Shown: in pieces, positions 23,255-34,400 of the stretch
Numbering within the stretch: the first letter of the stretch is position 1
Layout of the letters: the number at the start of each line of letters is the position of its first letter
Source of the DNA: Macrotis lagotis
Lineage: Eukaryota; Chordata; Mammalia; Peramelemorphia; Peramelidae
Direction: 5' to 3'
Assembly (NCBI RefSeq): GCF_037893015.1
Contig: NC_133665.1
Span: forward strand, 39,563,537 to 39,627,536
DNA: 64,000 bases
Notes under the pieces: generated by a model
Told to the model about the DNA's origin: nothing
Databases searched by the model: none
What the model saw: the letters and a program-made list of their open reading frames with translations, nothing else
Position numbers and translations under genes: made by a program

Positions 23255-23445
23255 GAGGACAGTATCATGCAATGGAAAGATCTCTGATTTGAGGTTCAAA
23301 GTGTGGTTTTGTCACTTAATACCTAGATCTTTGGCAAATCAAATGCCTAATTGGGTTTCAGTTTCCCTTATACATATATTGACAAGAGTTGTTCTAGATA
23401 ACCTCTAAGGTCCCTCCCAGTTCTAAATCTATGATTCTATGAGTT
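23255..23445 (+). repeat. MIR/THER-type SINE
   Basis: 'gggtttcagtttcccttat', 'gttctagataacctctaagg', 'tccctcccagttctaaatct', 'atgattctatga'. Confidence 0.7.
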
Positions 23446-24074
23446 TGCTTCCATAATCTGAAATGATTGTCAGTGAGATACCTAGGTCACTTGTATTTCT
23501 TCATAGAGAAAAGGGTTAAGGGAAGATTTTTTTTTTAAATGAGGAGTTGCAAGAGCACAGCTGAATGCATTAGTTTCCCCAGGTGTCTTTATTTACCTAG
23601 TGTAATTTGTTCTCCATGTCAAAAAAAAATTTACTTTTTGCTTTCAACTGACAAGTGTAATTGAAAGGTTTTTAGGACTACATTATGGATGACACTCCCT
23701 GCTAGGGTTTCACTGATAACTCATAGTTATCAGATTATGAGACACTTTTTATTAGCAAAAAAATTAGCCAAGCCCTTTAATCATTTGGGGGAAAGTGGAG
23801 CAGATGAAGCTATCCGTGGCTCCAGGGAATTTATGATAGAGAGAAGTTCAATTCTGCTCCAATCTTGAGTGTGAACTGGGGAGGGTTTGGGCAGGGAAGA
23901 ATAATAGCTCACATTTATATAGCTCTTTAAGGTTAATACATTGTTTTCCCACAACAGTCTTGTGAGGTATAATATACCTGCAAGATTTTCTTTATTCTAT
24001 AGACAAATCACAGGTAACTTACTGTAAGACAGAGTCCTGAATTGGGGGTCATGAAACCCAAGTTTTCCCTATTG
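23446..24074. other. Intergenic DNA with a MIR-like piece at about 23900-24055
   Basis: 'ataatagctcacatttatat', 'agctctttaaggttaata', 'acagtcttgtgaggtata' suggest the 5' part of a MIR. The rest is unassigned. Confidence 0.45.
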
Positions 24075-24450
24075 CCTCTTTGGCTTAGCATTTAAATTTC
24101 TTCACAGTCAGGCTCTACCCTATCAATCCAGGTAGGTTGGAATCTATGTTTCCACCCTACACACTACATTCTAGAACAACTGGCTTATTTGATGTTCTCA
24201 GTAGACAGCATTCCTATCCCACTCTCCAATCATCTCCACTCCATGTGAAACCTGGATTTCATTGCTGTCTCTCCTGACTCTGATAAGTGAAATTTTTACC
24301 TTATTTGGTTGAACTTAAGGCCTCCACCCCATCTCCTATGTTTTCTCTTGGGTCTTCCTCCCCCATTCCTGCTTTCCAGTACCCCTTTATATAGTGACTC
24401 TTCCCCCATTAGAATGTAAGCTCCTTGTGAGTGCAGAATTGAGATTTTAA
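24075..24450 (+). repeat. L2 LINE 3'-end fragment
   Basis: 'cacagtcaggctctacccta', 'tatatagtgactcttccccc', 'attagaatgtaagctccttg' match the L2 3' end layout. Confidence 0.65.
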
Positions 24451-24849
24451 ACATAGACCCTCTAGACTCAAGATTCAGGGTTCTTTTGAATTGTTAGGTG
24501 TTATATAATCTCCTAGCAGAAATCCTATAGTTGGAATCAAAGGTTGTTATTTCAGTTATTAGTATTGTTTAACATTAAAATGGGAACTTTCATTTCCTTC
24601 TTAATAATGTAATCTTTGCTCTGGATCTTTCATTTGAAAATAGCATTACCTTGATTATTAGTGAAGTATCATTAATAAAAAGGTAGGAGAATGATTGAAC
24701 TATCAATAATTTTAAGCACTTAAGATATCTTACTGATAAGTGCTGTCTCAAAGTTCAACTTTTGCTGTGCTTCTAAGAGAAATCTTCTTGGGTCTTACTA
24801 TTTGCTTTGAAATTATGACCTCCAGTTACCTAGAAATCATTGTATATCT

Positions 24850-25065
24850 TACTTATGAACCTTGAGAACTTCTGGACCTTGCCATCCATCCTCTTGGTAT
24901 ACTCTTAGGACTTGTAGACTTTTTCATTTATCCTGTAGCTGAATTCTCTTATATATATTGTCTCTCCCAATATAAATATACATTCCTTGAGAACAAGGGC
25001 AGACTTATTTTTCTCTTACCACAAAGCTTCATGTACAATGTATTATAAATGAGGTTTCATTCATT
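24850..25065 (+). repeat. L2-like 3'-end fragment
   Basis: 'atacattccttgagaacaag', 'ggcagacttatttttctctt' and a decayed 3' end. Confidence 0.45.
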
Positions 25066-25094
25066 CATGCACACTGTGCTCAGTTCTTCACATG

Positions 25095-26290
25095 GTTGGT
25101 TGGTTTGTTATTAAAGAAGATCAAAATGACATCACCATGTTGGAGATGAGTTACAGTGTGTCTGACTGTGGCTGATCAGATCAATATGAGTTTGGAATAC
25201 TCCACAGGTTGGGCACAAATAGTCCATGTGAAATCTGGGGTAGTTATTCTAAACTTACGTATCTCTTTATTCCTTTGAGCTGCTTCAATTCTGCCATGCT
25301 TATAGTGCACAATACCCTCTCTGATATGGTGGTCCTGTACCAGTGCCTCCCAAAGAGTATAATCAATTCTAAAGTTTGTAAGAGATCTTCAGGGTGACTT
25401 GGTATTGCTTCTTCAGAACCCCTTATGAGTGATTGCCCTGTATGATTTCTCTAAAAAAAAATAGTCTTTTTGGCAAGGGTACATCTGGCATTCTAACAAT
25501 GTGTCCAGCCCATCATAGTTGCATTTTCTATAGTAAAGTTTGAATGCTAGGCAGTTTAGCTCAAGAAAGAACCTCCAATGTCTGGTATCTTCTCCTGCCA
25601 GGTGATCTTCAGAATGTTCCTAGGACAATTTAAATGGAAACAATTCAGTTTTCTGACATAGTGCTGATATACTGTCCAGGTTTCACAGGTGTACTAACGA
25701 GGTCAGGACAATGGCTCTGTAGACCTTCAGTTTGGTAGTCCATCTAATACCTCTTTTCTCCCACACATTCTTTAGGAGCTTCCCAATAACTGAACTTGCT
25801 CTAGCAATGCATACATCATCAACTTCATTATCAAGGTATACCTCCCCGGAAAGGACACTGCCAAGGTAAGTGAACTTGTCCACTGTACTCAAAATTTCTC
25901 CATTTGCTGTAATTGATGGTTCTACATATGGATGGTGTGGAGCACCTGTGTTCATTGTTAATCTAAAATTAGCACAAGCAGCAGGGAATTGATCCATGTT
26001 GTATTTCAGCTTCAGAGGCTGCACTGAGTGCACGATCATCTGCAAATCCTCACATAGGAAGAAACTCATGAGCCTTCTTCCAAAAAAGGCATGATAATGT
26101 GTAATGGAAGTATCCTGATCTGTTTCTTCTGGTCTGCTAGCATGTGACAAAGAGAAAGAGTGATTATATTCAGTACTGAGGTACATTCAAAAGGCAATAA
26201 CCAGCCAAAGTAAAATTGGTCTTCATTTCTTGATTGGGTATGTGTTCAATTGAGGAGCCAAAGACTTGATGATGAAAGAAGCCTCTAGCT
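25095..26290 (-). mobile_element. Antisense RTE-like LINE, 3' part
   Basis: The 3' tail at 25095-25235 ('gaagatcaaaatgacatcac', 'gatcagatcaatatgagttt', 'ggttgggcacaaatagtcca') is shared with the SINE at 37385-37510. Upstream on the element strand comes reverse transcriptase-derived sequence. RTE or RTE-X is my best class call. Confidence 0.7.
25683..26186 (-). pseudogene. Reverse transcriptase C-terminal remnant of the RTE-like LINE
   Basis: A 167-aa open frame. It ends with the block 'STVDKFTYLGSVLSGEVYLD', then 'NEVDDVCIARASSVIGKLL', 'WEKRGIRWTTKLKVYRAIV', typical of the region after the RT palm in RTE/CR1-group LINEs. 'MNTGAPHHP' and 'ANGEILSTVD' precede it. The active-site region is not intact. 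No start codon of a real gene is implied. Confidence 0.75.
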
Positions 26291-26819
26291 TTTTACAACC
26301 CAATGAGGCTCTAAAGCACATGATTACATGGTTTGGCAATTGTTTCTTTCTCTGTTGTGCCCCTTCTTTAGGTGAAGGACACTGAAGATAGCTATAGCCT
26401 TGTGAATTTTGAAAGGTCAGGAGAGAGAGCTACTAGAAAACTAGAAGCTGGAGCCTGGGCATGGATTTTCTGTAAGCAAGATGCCAAGTCCAGGGCAACC
26501 TGACAGACACAGTCTACCTAGTCAGCAGCAGAGACATCTATCATACATCTATCAGCTGTGACACATTTGGAAGTGAACTGGATAATATGGAAATTGTGTA
26601 AGAAACACTTTAGGTTTTGAGCTTGCCCTCGTCATACATGGAAAAATTGTATCCCACACTATTGTGAGATGAGAATGTTTATATTTTTCTTCTTGCCATC
26701 TCTTCACTGTAAATATTCTTTTTTAAAGATCTCTTTCTAAAGTTAATTGATGTTGATTGGTTCAATGGAATTATGATGCTAAACCCTAATGGTAAAGCAT
26801 GGAACTAGAGTGTTTAACA
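26291..26819. other. Intergenic DNA, nothing recognised
   Basis: Possibly further decayed LINE sequence at the left edge. No reading frame or repeat I can name. Confidence 0.4.
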
Positions 26820-26858
26820 ATCAATCCACAAACATTTATTTAGTATTTACTATATTCA
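26820..26858 (+). repeat. Old L2/L3-like repeat, left piece
   Basis: 'caatccacaaacatttattt' then 'agtatttactatattca'. The remainder lies at 30085-30150 after the HAL1 composite. The last 16 bp (26843-26858) are the target-site duplication. Confidence 0.55.
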
Positions 26859-27337
26859 TTTTTTGAAAGATTTTATTTATTTTGAGTTTTACAAATTTAC
26901 CCCTATTCTTGCTTCCCTCCCCCCAACCCCCACAGAAGGCAGTCTTTACATTGTTTCCATAGTATGCATTGATCTAAGTTGAATGTGATGAGAAAGAAAT
27001 TATATCCTTAAGGAAGAAAAATGAAGCATAAGAGATAGCAAAATTACATAACAAGATAACAGTTTTTTTTTCTAAATTGAAGGTAATAGTCTTTGGTCTT
27101 GGTTCAAACTCCATAGCTCTCTCTCTGGATACAGATGGTATCCTCCATCACAAATAGCCCAGAATTGTCCCTGGTTGCTGCACTGATGGAATGAGCAAGT
27201 CCATCAAGGATGAGGATCACCCCCATGTTGCTGTTAGGGTACACAGTGTTCTCTTGGTTATGCTCATCTCACTCAGCAGCAGTTCATGCAAATCCCTCCA
27301 TGCTTCCCTGAATTACCATCCCTCCTGGTTTCATTTC
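26859..27337 (-). mobile_element. L1 3'-end piece within the second HAL1 composite
   Basis: Antisense L1 3' region: 'acccccacagaaggcagtct', 'ggtaatagtctttggtcttg', 'catcacccccatgttgctgt', 'gcttccctgaattaccatcc'. It stops abruptly at 'ctggtttcatttc', where the HAL1 poly-T begins. The homologous copy at 10541 continues past this point. Confidence 0.75.
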
Positions 27338-27671
27338 TTTTTTTTTTTTTTTGGTTAATATGACTTTATTTATACATTACTCAAATATTCTTGTTTAAGA
27401 GTAAACATAATACCCCCTCCCCCACAAAAATATAGAACCTCATGAGAAATAAAGTAAAAGAAAGAGAAAAAAATGTGTTTCAGTCTGTGTTCTGATACCA
27501 TCAGCTCTGTCTCTGGGGTGGATTACATTCTTTTTCATAAGTCATCACAGAAGTGACTTCCATAATTTTCCACAGTTGTTGTTGCTTATTGTAATTCCCT
27601 CCATTCATTCTTCCCCACTATCATATATTATTTTTTCTCTCTCCTTTCACTCTGTCCCTCTTCTAAAATGT

Positions 27672-27822
27672 GCTTAGGGTAGCTGAGTGGTACAGCAGAC
27701 AGAGTACTGGCCCTGGGGCCAAGAGGCCCCAAGTTGACATAACACCCCAGATTCCCAGCAATCACCTGGCCTTGTGGTTCTGGACAGGCCACCCAAACCT
27801 AGCACCTTGTAAAAAGTAAAAA
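27672..27822 (+). repeat. SINE-like unit built into the HAL1 3' UTR (copy C)
   Basis: 'gggtagctgagtggtacagc', 'agagtactggccctgggg', 'aatcacctggccttgtggtt', 'aggccacccaaacctag', then 'gtaaaaagtaaaaaaag'. Position and flanks match the units at 17150 and 18525. Confidence 0.75.
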
Positions 27823-28308
27823 AAGAAAATGTATTATATCTGACTATTCTCTCCTATGATCTACCCTCTCCTCTATCACCCACATCCCCCCTTCCCCTGT
27901 CTCCCTTTTCTCCTTTTTACTCTAGATGTCTATACCCTATTGAATGTATATGCTATTTCCTCTCTGAGTCATTTTTGATGATAGTGAAAGTTCCCTCATT
28001 CCCCCTCGCCTTCCCCTTCCATATCATTGCAAAAGCTCATTGCAAAAGAAATATCTTTTATATGAAATATCTTAGCCTATTCGACCTCTCCTTTCTTGTA
28101 CTCCCCGCACATTTCCCATTTAGCCATTGACTCTATTTTTGCAATATACCTTCAAATTCAGCTCTCTCCTGTGCTTCATCTATAAAAGCTCCTTCTACCT
28201 GCTCTATTAAATGTGAAGGTTCATATGAGTATTATCAGCATTCCATGCAGGAATACATGCAGTTCATCATCATTAAGTCCCTCATAATTTACTCTTCTCC
28301 CCCACTCT

Positions 28309-29260
28309 CTATGCTTTACCTGAGTCCTGTACTTGAAGGCCAAACTTTCTGTTCAGCTCTGGTTGTTTCAACAGGAACATTTGAAATTTGCCTGGTTCAT
28401 CGAAAGTGCATCTTTTTCCCTGGAAGAAGATGTTCAGTTTTGCTGGGTAGTTGATTCTTGGTTGCATTCCAAGCTCTTTTACCTTCCAGAATACTATATT
28501 CCAAGCTCTACAAGCCCTTAATATAGTTGCTGCTAAGTCCTGTGTGATCCTGACTGTAGCTCCATGATATTTGAATTGTGTTCTTCTGGCTGCTTGCAAT
28601 ATTTTTTCTTTGACTTGGGAATTCTGGAACTTGGCTATAATATTCCTGGGGGGGTTGTTCTTTTTTGAATCTCTTTCCAGGGGAGATTGGTGGATTCTCT
28701 CAACTTCTATTTTGCCTTCTTCTTCTAGAATATCAAGGCAGTTTTCCTGTAGGAATTTTTTTAAAAATGAGGTCAAGGCTCATTTCCTGATCGTGACTTT
28801 CAGGTTTTCCAGTAATTTTTAAGTTATCTTCTCATAAGGTCATCAGCTTCCTTTAGCTCCATTCTACATCTGAAAGATTTGTTTTCCTCAAAGAGTTTTC
28901 TTATCTCCTTTTCCATCTGGCCAATTCTGCTTTTTAAAGCATTCTTCTCCTCAATAACTTTTTCAACTGTTTTATCCATTTGACCCAAGCTGGTTTTTAA
29001 CATGGTATTTTCTTCAGCATTTTTTTGTATCTCCTTGACTAAGCTGCTGGCTTCTTTTTCATGTTTTTCCTGCATCTCTCTCATTTCTTTTCCCAATTTT
29101 TCTTCTATCTCCCTTATGTGATTTTCAAAATCTTTTTTGAGCTCTGTCATAGCCTGAGCCCAACTTCTGTTTTTCTTGGAGTCTTTAGATGCAGAAGCTT
29201 GTACTTCCTCATCTTCAGACTGAGTATTTTGATCCTCCTTGGAATCATAAACAAAGTATT
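28309..29260 (-). pseudogene. HAL1/L1 ORF1 remnant in copy C
   Basis: The open stretch 29150-28824 (108 aa) is coiled coil ('ENHIREIEEKLGKEMREMQ', 'ALKSRIGQMEKEIRKLFE'). The stretch 28776-28309 (155 aa), in another frame, holds the RRM and C-terminal domain ('PRNIIAKFQNSQVKEKILQ', 'YHGATVRITQDLAATILRA'). One or more frameshifts near 28780-28820 separate them. It is the best-preserved ORF1 in the window, but broken. Confidence 0.85.
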
Positions 29261-30084
29261 TGTTAATGGTCAGGTTCCTTTTTTTTCTGTTTAATCATTT
29301 CCCCGGTCTGTGCCTGGTTTTGGGGTGCTTCCTGAGCTTTTGAGTTTTATTGGGACACCCCTAAAGGATGTTAGTGTGTGAGACTCTGACTACTCTCCTG
29401 GTCTGTGAATGACCACAAGCTCAACCCCCTGCCATGGGGCTGTGGTGGGGGCTCCCTGTTCTAAAGGGACATAGACCTGCGATCAGTATCTGAATGTGAT
29501 CAGAGCCCCAGAGTCCTGTTCCAGGGACAGAGGACAGACCTCGGGAGTCTCCCTCTACTCTGTTACCTTTGGTGGGCTAAGCACTCAGGGAGCAGCTGCC
29601 TAGGGGCTCCTGCTTGCTTGCTCCATGAGCCTGCTTCCATTTCCTGGATCTGAGCACGATGAGTGCCTTGACTGCACTGAGTGTGGTGACCGGCTGAGGG
29701 CCTGGGCTTTGCACTTGCTCTGGCAGAGGTTTCCCCTGCTGATCTTCTAAGTTGTGCTTTGTGCTCCCTGGGGTGCAGGTCAGGAAACTGCTTCTGCTGC
29801 CAGGAGCCATGGCTCCTGGGAGCCCTGAGGCTGTTCCCAGGAGTCTGAAGTTTCTTTACTCTGGTGGGGATGCCCCTCTAACCCCGGGGAACAGAGTTTT
29901 CCCACTATTTTCCAGGTTACCTTGGGCTGAAGTGTTGCCTCACTGGATCTTTGTGAGGGTTCTGTCTCTCAAAAATTTAGTTAGAGTCATAATTTTAAGA
30001 TTTTTGAAGTATTTTGGAGAGAGCACCTAAGAGAAGCTCTTCTCCTGCCACCATCTTGGCTCCGCCCTGTATTTACTATATTCA

Positions 30085-30150
30085 AACCAAAAGGGCTGGA
30101 GATAAAAGGAAAAACAAAAGAGAATCCCTGCTCTTAATGAACTGACATGG
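30085..30150 (+). repeat. Old L2/L3-like repeat, right piece
   Basis: 'gggctggagataaaaggaaa' and 'gagaatccctgctcttaatg' continue the element cut at 26858. Confidence 0.5.
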
Positions 30151-30424
30151 AACACTGACATTAGCTACCCCTCTGTCACTTAGGTATACCCCTAGAACTC
30201 TGTGAGTCCAAAATCTTGTTATTTCTCATTAACTTGATAATTGAAGTATCTTTTTGAATTTGTCCTAAGTCATCAAGATTTTAACAATTAAGTTGTATTT
30301 TATATTATGAACTTGTGATCAGTGAACCCAAACTTTTCAATATTCATGAACTATGACAGTCAGTGGTGAGAACTAAGTGCATTCCAGGCATAAGAGATAA
30401 AGGTGTGGACACCATTTGTATGAG

Positions 30425-30625
30425 GAACATCACCTTTCTTGAAGAGAACCAGTGACATTTTGATATCTTGTGATGTCTTGACTTTCAAATGAATTAGATT
30501 TAAGTCAGGTAAAGCTGTCATCTGAGTCCAGTGGCAAGACTTAGGTCAGGACAACTAGAGATGATCCCAGGTGAAGTGGGAAACCTTAGTCCCAGGTCTT
30601 AGTTTGTCTGAGGCAATAACCATTC
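30425..30625 (-). repeat. RTE-dependent SINE, antisense
   Basis: 'cttgaagagaaccagtgac', 'tgatgtcttgactttcaaat', 'gtccagtggcaagacttag', 'aggtgaagtgggaaacctta'. Paralogous to 35155-35350. Confidence 0.7.
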
Positions 30626-30639
30626 AGTGATTTAAGGCT

Positions 30640-30724
30640 AGGTTGTTTGTTCTTCATTCTCAAAAAAGACTATGACATCACTAGTCTCACTTTCTCCTCC
30701 AGAATCAGTGGTTTGCCCAAGGTC
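30640..30724. repeat. RTE-SINE/MIR-like scrap
   Basis: 'tgttcttcattctcaaaaaa', 'tgacatcactagtctcactt', then MIR-like 'tggtttgcccaaggtct', which seems to resume after the next SINE ('gtttgaactaaggtttct' at 31063). Confidence 0.45.
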
Positions 30725-30734
30725 TAAGTGTCAA

Positions 30735-31052
30735 AGGGTGCAACTAGGTGGCATAGAGGATAGAACATTGACCTTGGAGTTAGGGGGACAGGAGTTCAAA
30801 TCCAACTTCAGACATTTACTAGCTGTGTGACCTTGGGTGAGTCAATTAACCTGAATTTCCTTGCATCCAGGACCATCTCCAGTCATCCTGATTCATATCT
30901 GGTCACTGGATCCAGATGACTCTGGAGGAGAAAGTGAGGCTGGTGACTTAGCACAGCCCCCCTGTCACTCAAATCCAGTTCATGTGCTTGTTATGACATC
31001 ACCTCTCTGAAATCATGATCTTCTTCAAGAATGAAGGACAAAACATTATTAT
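30735..31052 (+). mobile_element. Full-length tRNA-headed RTE-dependent SINE (MAR4-like)
   Basis: tRNA-like head 'gtgcaactaggtggcataga', 'ggagttcaaatccaacttc', then the tail 'catctccagtcatcctgatt', 'gatgactctggaggagaaag' and 'atgaaggacaaaacattatt'. Flanking 10-bp duplication with one mismatch (30725-30734 and 31053-31062). Confidence 0.8.
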
Positions 31053-31289
31053 TAAATGTCAAGTTTGAACTAAGGTTTCTCCAGACTCCAGGGCCTACTC
31101 TTTCTACTAATTGAGTCAAAAAATGGATTAGGTTGTCTACTCAAAAGAATCAAACCTGGGAGAGGAAGACTCAGGGTTTCTGACTAGAACAGAAACAATT
31201 GTTACTTATACTCCCTTGATTGACTAGAACATAAAGCTCAGGATTGTCCAATAACCCTGGAAAGATAAACCGTAGTTGTAGGTTTAAAA

Positions 31290-31690
31290 GTCAAACAAAA
31301 GTGTTTGTATTTTATCCTATAAGCCAGAGGGAACCACTGAAGTGTCTTGAGGGAAGGAGGGATATAATGAGATGCATACTTTAGGCATATTCATTTTGCA
31401 GCTGTGTGAAAGGAAGAATTAAAATGGAGATATTGTAGCCTGGAAGACCAGTTAGGAGATTGTTGTTATTGTTAAAGGTGAAAGATGATAAAATACTTTA
31501 ATGAAGGTGGTGACTATGCAGGTGGAAAGAAGGTCAGAGAGAAGAGATGTGTTGTGACTAGGTAGCTGACAAAACTTGGTAACTGGTTGATTGTTAGGGG
31601 TAATGGAGAGGGAAGAGTGGAGAGGATGGCTTTGAGATGGTGAATCTGGGTGATTGTAAGGAAAATGATGCCCTCAAAATTAGTTCTTTG
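31290..31690 (+). repeat. Unassigned interspersed repeat, copy 2
   Basis: Same type as 1690-3290: 'gaaccactgaagtgtcttga', 'attttgcagctgtgtgaaag', 'gaccagttaggagattgttg', 'gaaggtggtgactatgcagg'. Family not named. Confidence 0.5.
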
Positions 31691-32363
31691 TCAACTGCAA
31701 GGTCAACATGAATTGGTAGTGTGATGTTGCAGCCCCAAATGCTAAAGCAGACATAACTTCTAGAACCAAGGAGGTGATAATCCCCCTGTACTCTGCCCTT
31801 ATCAAACATTATGTAGAGTTTAAGAAGAATATTGATAAGTTGGAGAATGTCCATATGAGAGATACTGAGATGGTAAGGGGTTTTGAATTTAAGAATTGAA
31901 AGGATCAACTGAAAAAAACTGGGGATTAGCCTAGAGAAGCAAATACTCAAGGGTTATATGAGAGTTTATTTTTAAGGATTTATGTGGAGAAATGATTAAA
32001 ATTATTCTGTCAGGACTCCAGGAACAGATTAGGATAATTGGTAGAGGTTATAAAAGCAAATTTTGACTTGATATCAGGGAAAACTTGGTAATAAAGCTGT
32101 CCAAATGTTGGATAGGTAACCTCCGGAAGGGTGGTTTTCACTTTTCTTGGACAGTTTCCTCATTGGGACTGTTAAGATCTCCTCCTTCCCCCACTTTTTT
32201 TTTTTTTTTTGGTAAGGCTAGCCTAGATGGTGGTTGATGTCTCTTCCAAATCTCAAATTTTCTGATTCTGTGAAATAGTGGATTTAAGGAGAAGGGAAAG
32301 GTTTCAGGGAAAAGAAAATGAGTTTTGTTTTGAAGATATTGTACTTGAGATGCCCATGGGACA
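31691..32363. other. Intergenic DNA, nothing else recognised
   Basis: Possibly further decayed parts of the preceding repeat. A 20-T run lies near 32197-32211. Confidence 0.4.
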
Positions 32364-32367
32364 AACA

Positions 32368-32434
<67 letters not shown>

Positions 32435-32435
32435 G
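32364..32435 (+). repeat. (CA)n(TA)n microsatellite
   Basis: About 28 CA units with one interruption, then TA units. It causes Cys/Val-rich shadow frames on the minus strand. Confidence 0.97.
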
Positions 32436-32599
32436 TATGGAGGAGGGGGAAATGTAATTGCTTGCGATACATAGGAGCAACTTTTCATAGAATTTTAAGT
32501 TCCAAAAGAAACTATGGAGATCATCTAGTCTGTGAGGAATTGAAGAATTTAGGGAGTTTGGTTTCCACAGAATGTAAGAGGAGATTGTCAGTTTAAAAT

Positions 32600-32682
32600 T
32601 ATATATATACATATATATATATATATGTATACATATATATGTATATATACATATATATGTATACATATATATATATATAAAA
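32600..32682 (+). repeat. TATATACA/TATATGTA microsatellite
   Basis: Alternating AT with regular c/g interruptions, similar to the tract at 7229. Confidence 0.95.
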
Positions 32683-33189
32683 TAAAGACTAGAGTCTGCC
32701 TGAGGCTATTGTATCTACATGCAGGTATGTGAGTGTAAGACAAAAGAAATGACCCTGACCATTGAGCTGAGTGAGATTCCCTTACCTGACATTAAATCTC
32801 CTTACCCTGGGGGTGGTCAAAAACTGGTTCCAATTAGTCAAGGGTTGGCCTAAAATCCTTGTCCTCTGCAAGTGCACTTGCTTAATAAAGTTCATACATA
32901 TTACTGCATACTCCCTTACGATCATCAGTATAAAGACCAGGGTGGGGAAATTCTATTAGAGAATAGAACAAGGTGAGCAAATTGATTTGATTAACCCTGA
33001 GAAACTCTGACAATTCATACCAATGGTTGGCTTGAAGAGGAGGAAAAGGCTTTCAACTGCATATGACTAGACATTGTTGCAATTTGTGGCCCTTTTGGCT
33101 AGGGGAAACAACTTTTTACTGCAGGAAAGTTAATTAGTTTATAAAAAAGCTATTTCAATCACTCTGGACTAAGTATTTATAATTATGAG

Positions 33190-33345
33190 CCATTTTAAAT
33201 AGTTTCACCCCCATTTCATAGATGAGTAAGTTAAGTCACAGAGAGAAAAAGTGATTTACATAAGTCACACAGCAAATCAGTGTCTGAGTCAATGGCCAAA
33301 CCCAACTCAGCTGACAGTTGAGTTCTTAATGCTGTTTTGCTATCT
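33190..33345 (+). repeat. MIR-like SINE
   Basis: 'cacccccatttcatagatga', 'gtaagttaagtcacagagag', 'gtcacacagcaaatcagtgt'. Confidence 0.65.
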
Positions 33346-34240
33346 AATGCTATATATATATATAATCAATTGGTACCTCTGTCAAACTCACTTCCTTGAA
33401 TATAAAATAATTTGAGATTTTTAATAGTTTGTTGGCTTAATAGCTTAGAGTTCTGAGGAAGATAAATTCATATCAATTTTGGCTTTAAAATTCTCACTTG
33501 GCATTTGTTTTAGCTGATGTGCAGAAATCAAAAGAAGCCAGAAAATCCTTAGGGACTCCACAGATGTGCATGTTAAAGAGTCCAAATCGTTACCACTAAC
33601 TGAAAAACTAAAATTGTTTTTAGTCTAATTGGCCTTGTGGACCTACTTTTTATAAAAGTGTTTTGGGCTTTGTTTTGTGTTGTTTATTCCTTCCTCATTG
33701 GTTGAGCCATAGCTTTTCAGAAAGTTTTAAAACAAATTTTTTACTAAGTGCTCTCCTAGGGAGGAGGACAACATTTCAGTCCATTGTAATTTTGTTGAGA
33801 AGAAAGTTTGAAGTCTTTTAATTTTGTAAATCATATTAAGTCACAGAATTCTGCTCAGGTAGGTTTGATGCAACATAGCCTAAGATTCTGATACTTCAGA
33901 ACTGATCCTAGCATTAAGAAAGCTAACAACTCTAGGAGACATGGAGAAAGCACATGTAACCTAATGAAATAATCTGCAGAAAAAAAGAAAAAAGAAGAAA
34001 AGATCAATAAAACATTTTGAAATACCCAGAACAAAGAATTTCTGAAGAGAATACAGGTAGTAACACAATTAAAAAAACCCTAGATTAACAGAATTTCATA
34101 GTTTCATATATAATTATTTTTGTGCTTGAATAATGAAATATTTGTGATTATTAATAATTATATAGTAAAAATATAATTTAAAGAAACTTATTGACTAAGG
34201 TATAAATGATAAAAGACAAAGTAAAGAGAGCAATTAAATT
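33346..34240. other. AT-rich intergenic DNA, nothing recognised
   Basis: Short TA tract at 33351-33363. No gene or repeat family seen. Confidence 0.45.
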
Positions 34241-34244
34241 ATTC

Positions 34245-34400
34245 AGATAATGAATAAATGAATGAATTTAAAAGCATTCATTATTTATTATATGCTAAAC
34301 TATGGGGATACAAATAGAAAAGTGAGGTGGTCCCTGCTCTCAAAAAACTTACTATCTAATTGAGGGAGAAAATACACACAATTTTCTAACGACTTCTGTA
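34245..34400 (+). repeat. Old L2/L3-like repeat fragment
   Basis: 'gaatgaatttaaaagcattc', 'atatgctaaactatggggat', 'ccctgctctcaaaaaactta'. Same type as 22780-22985. Confidence 0.5.

Larger units (their letters stand above)
27338..30068 (-). mobile_element. HAL1 (half-L1) copy C, 5' end present
   Basis: Antisense HAL1. A poly-T of about 15 (27338-27352) marks its 3' end, then the 3' UTR up to about 28308, ORF1 remnants 28309-29260, a GC-rich 5' UTR, and the L1-type 5' end 'ccaccatcttggctccgccc' at about 30048-30067. There is no ORF2. A perfect 16-bp duplication (26843-26858 and 30069-30084) encloses this HAL1 together with the L1 piece on its left. Confidence 0.85.

Noticed and set aside
29577..30030. 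77-aa and 92-aa frames resembling small exons
   Set aside because: They lie in the 5' UTR of HAL1 copy C and have counterparts in copy B at 20469-20834.
32138..32666. Cys/Val-rich frames of 62-120 aa
   Set aside because: Translation of the (CA)n and (TA)n repeats.
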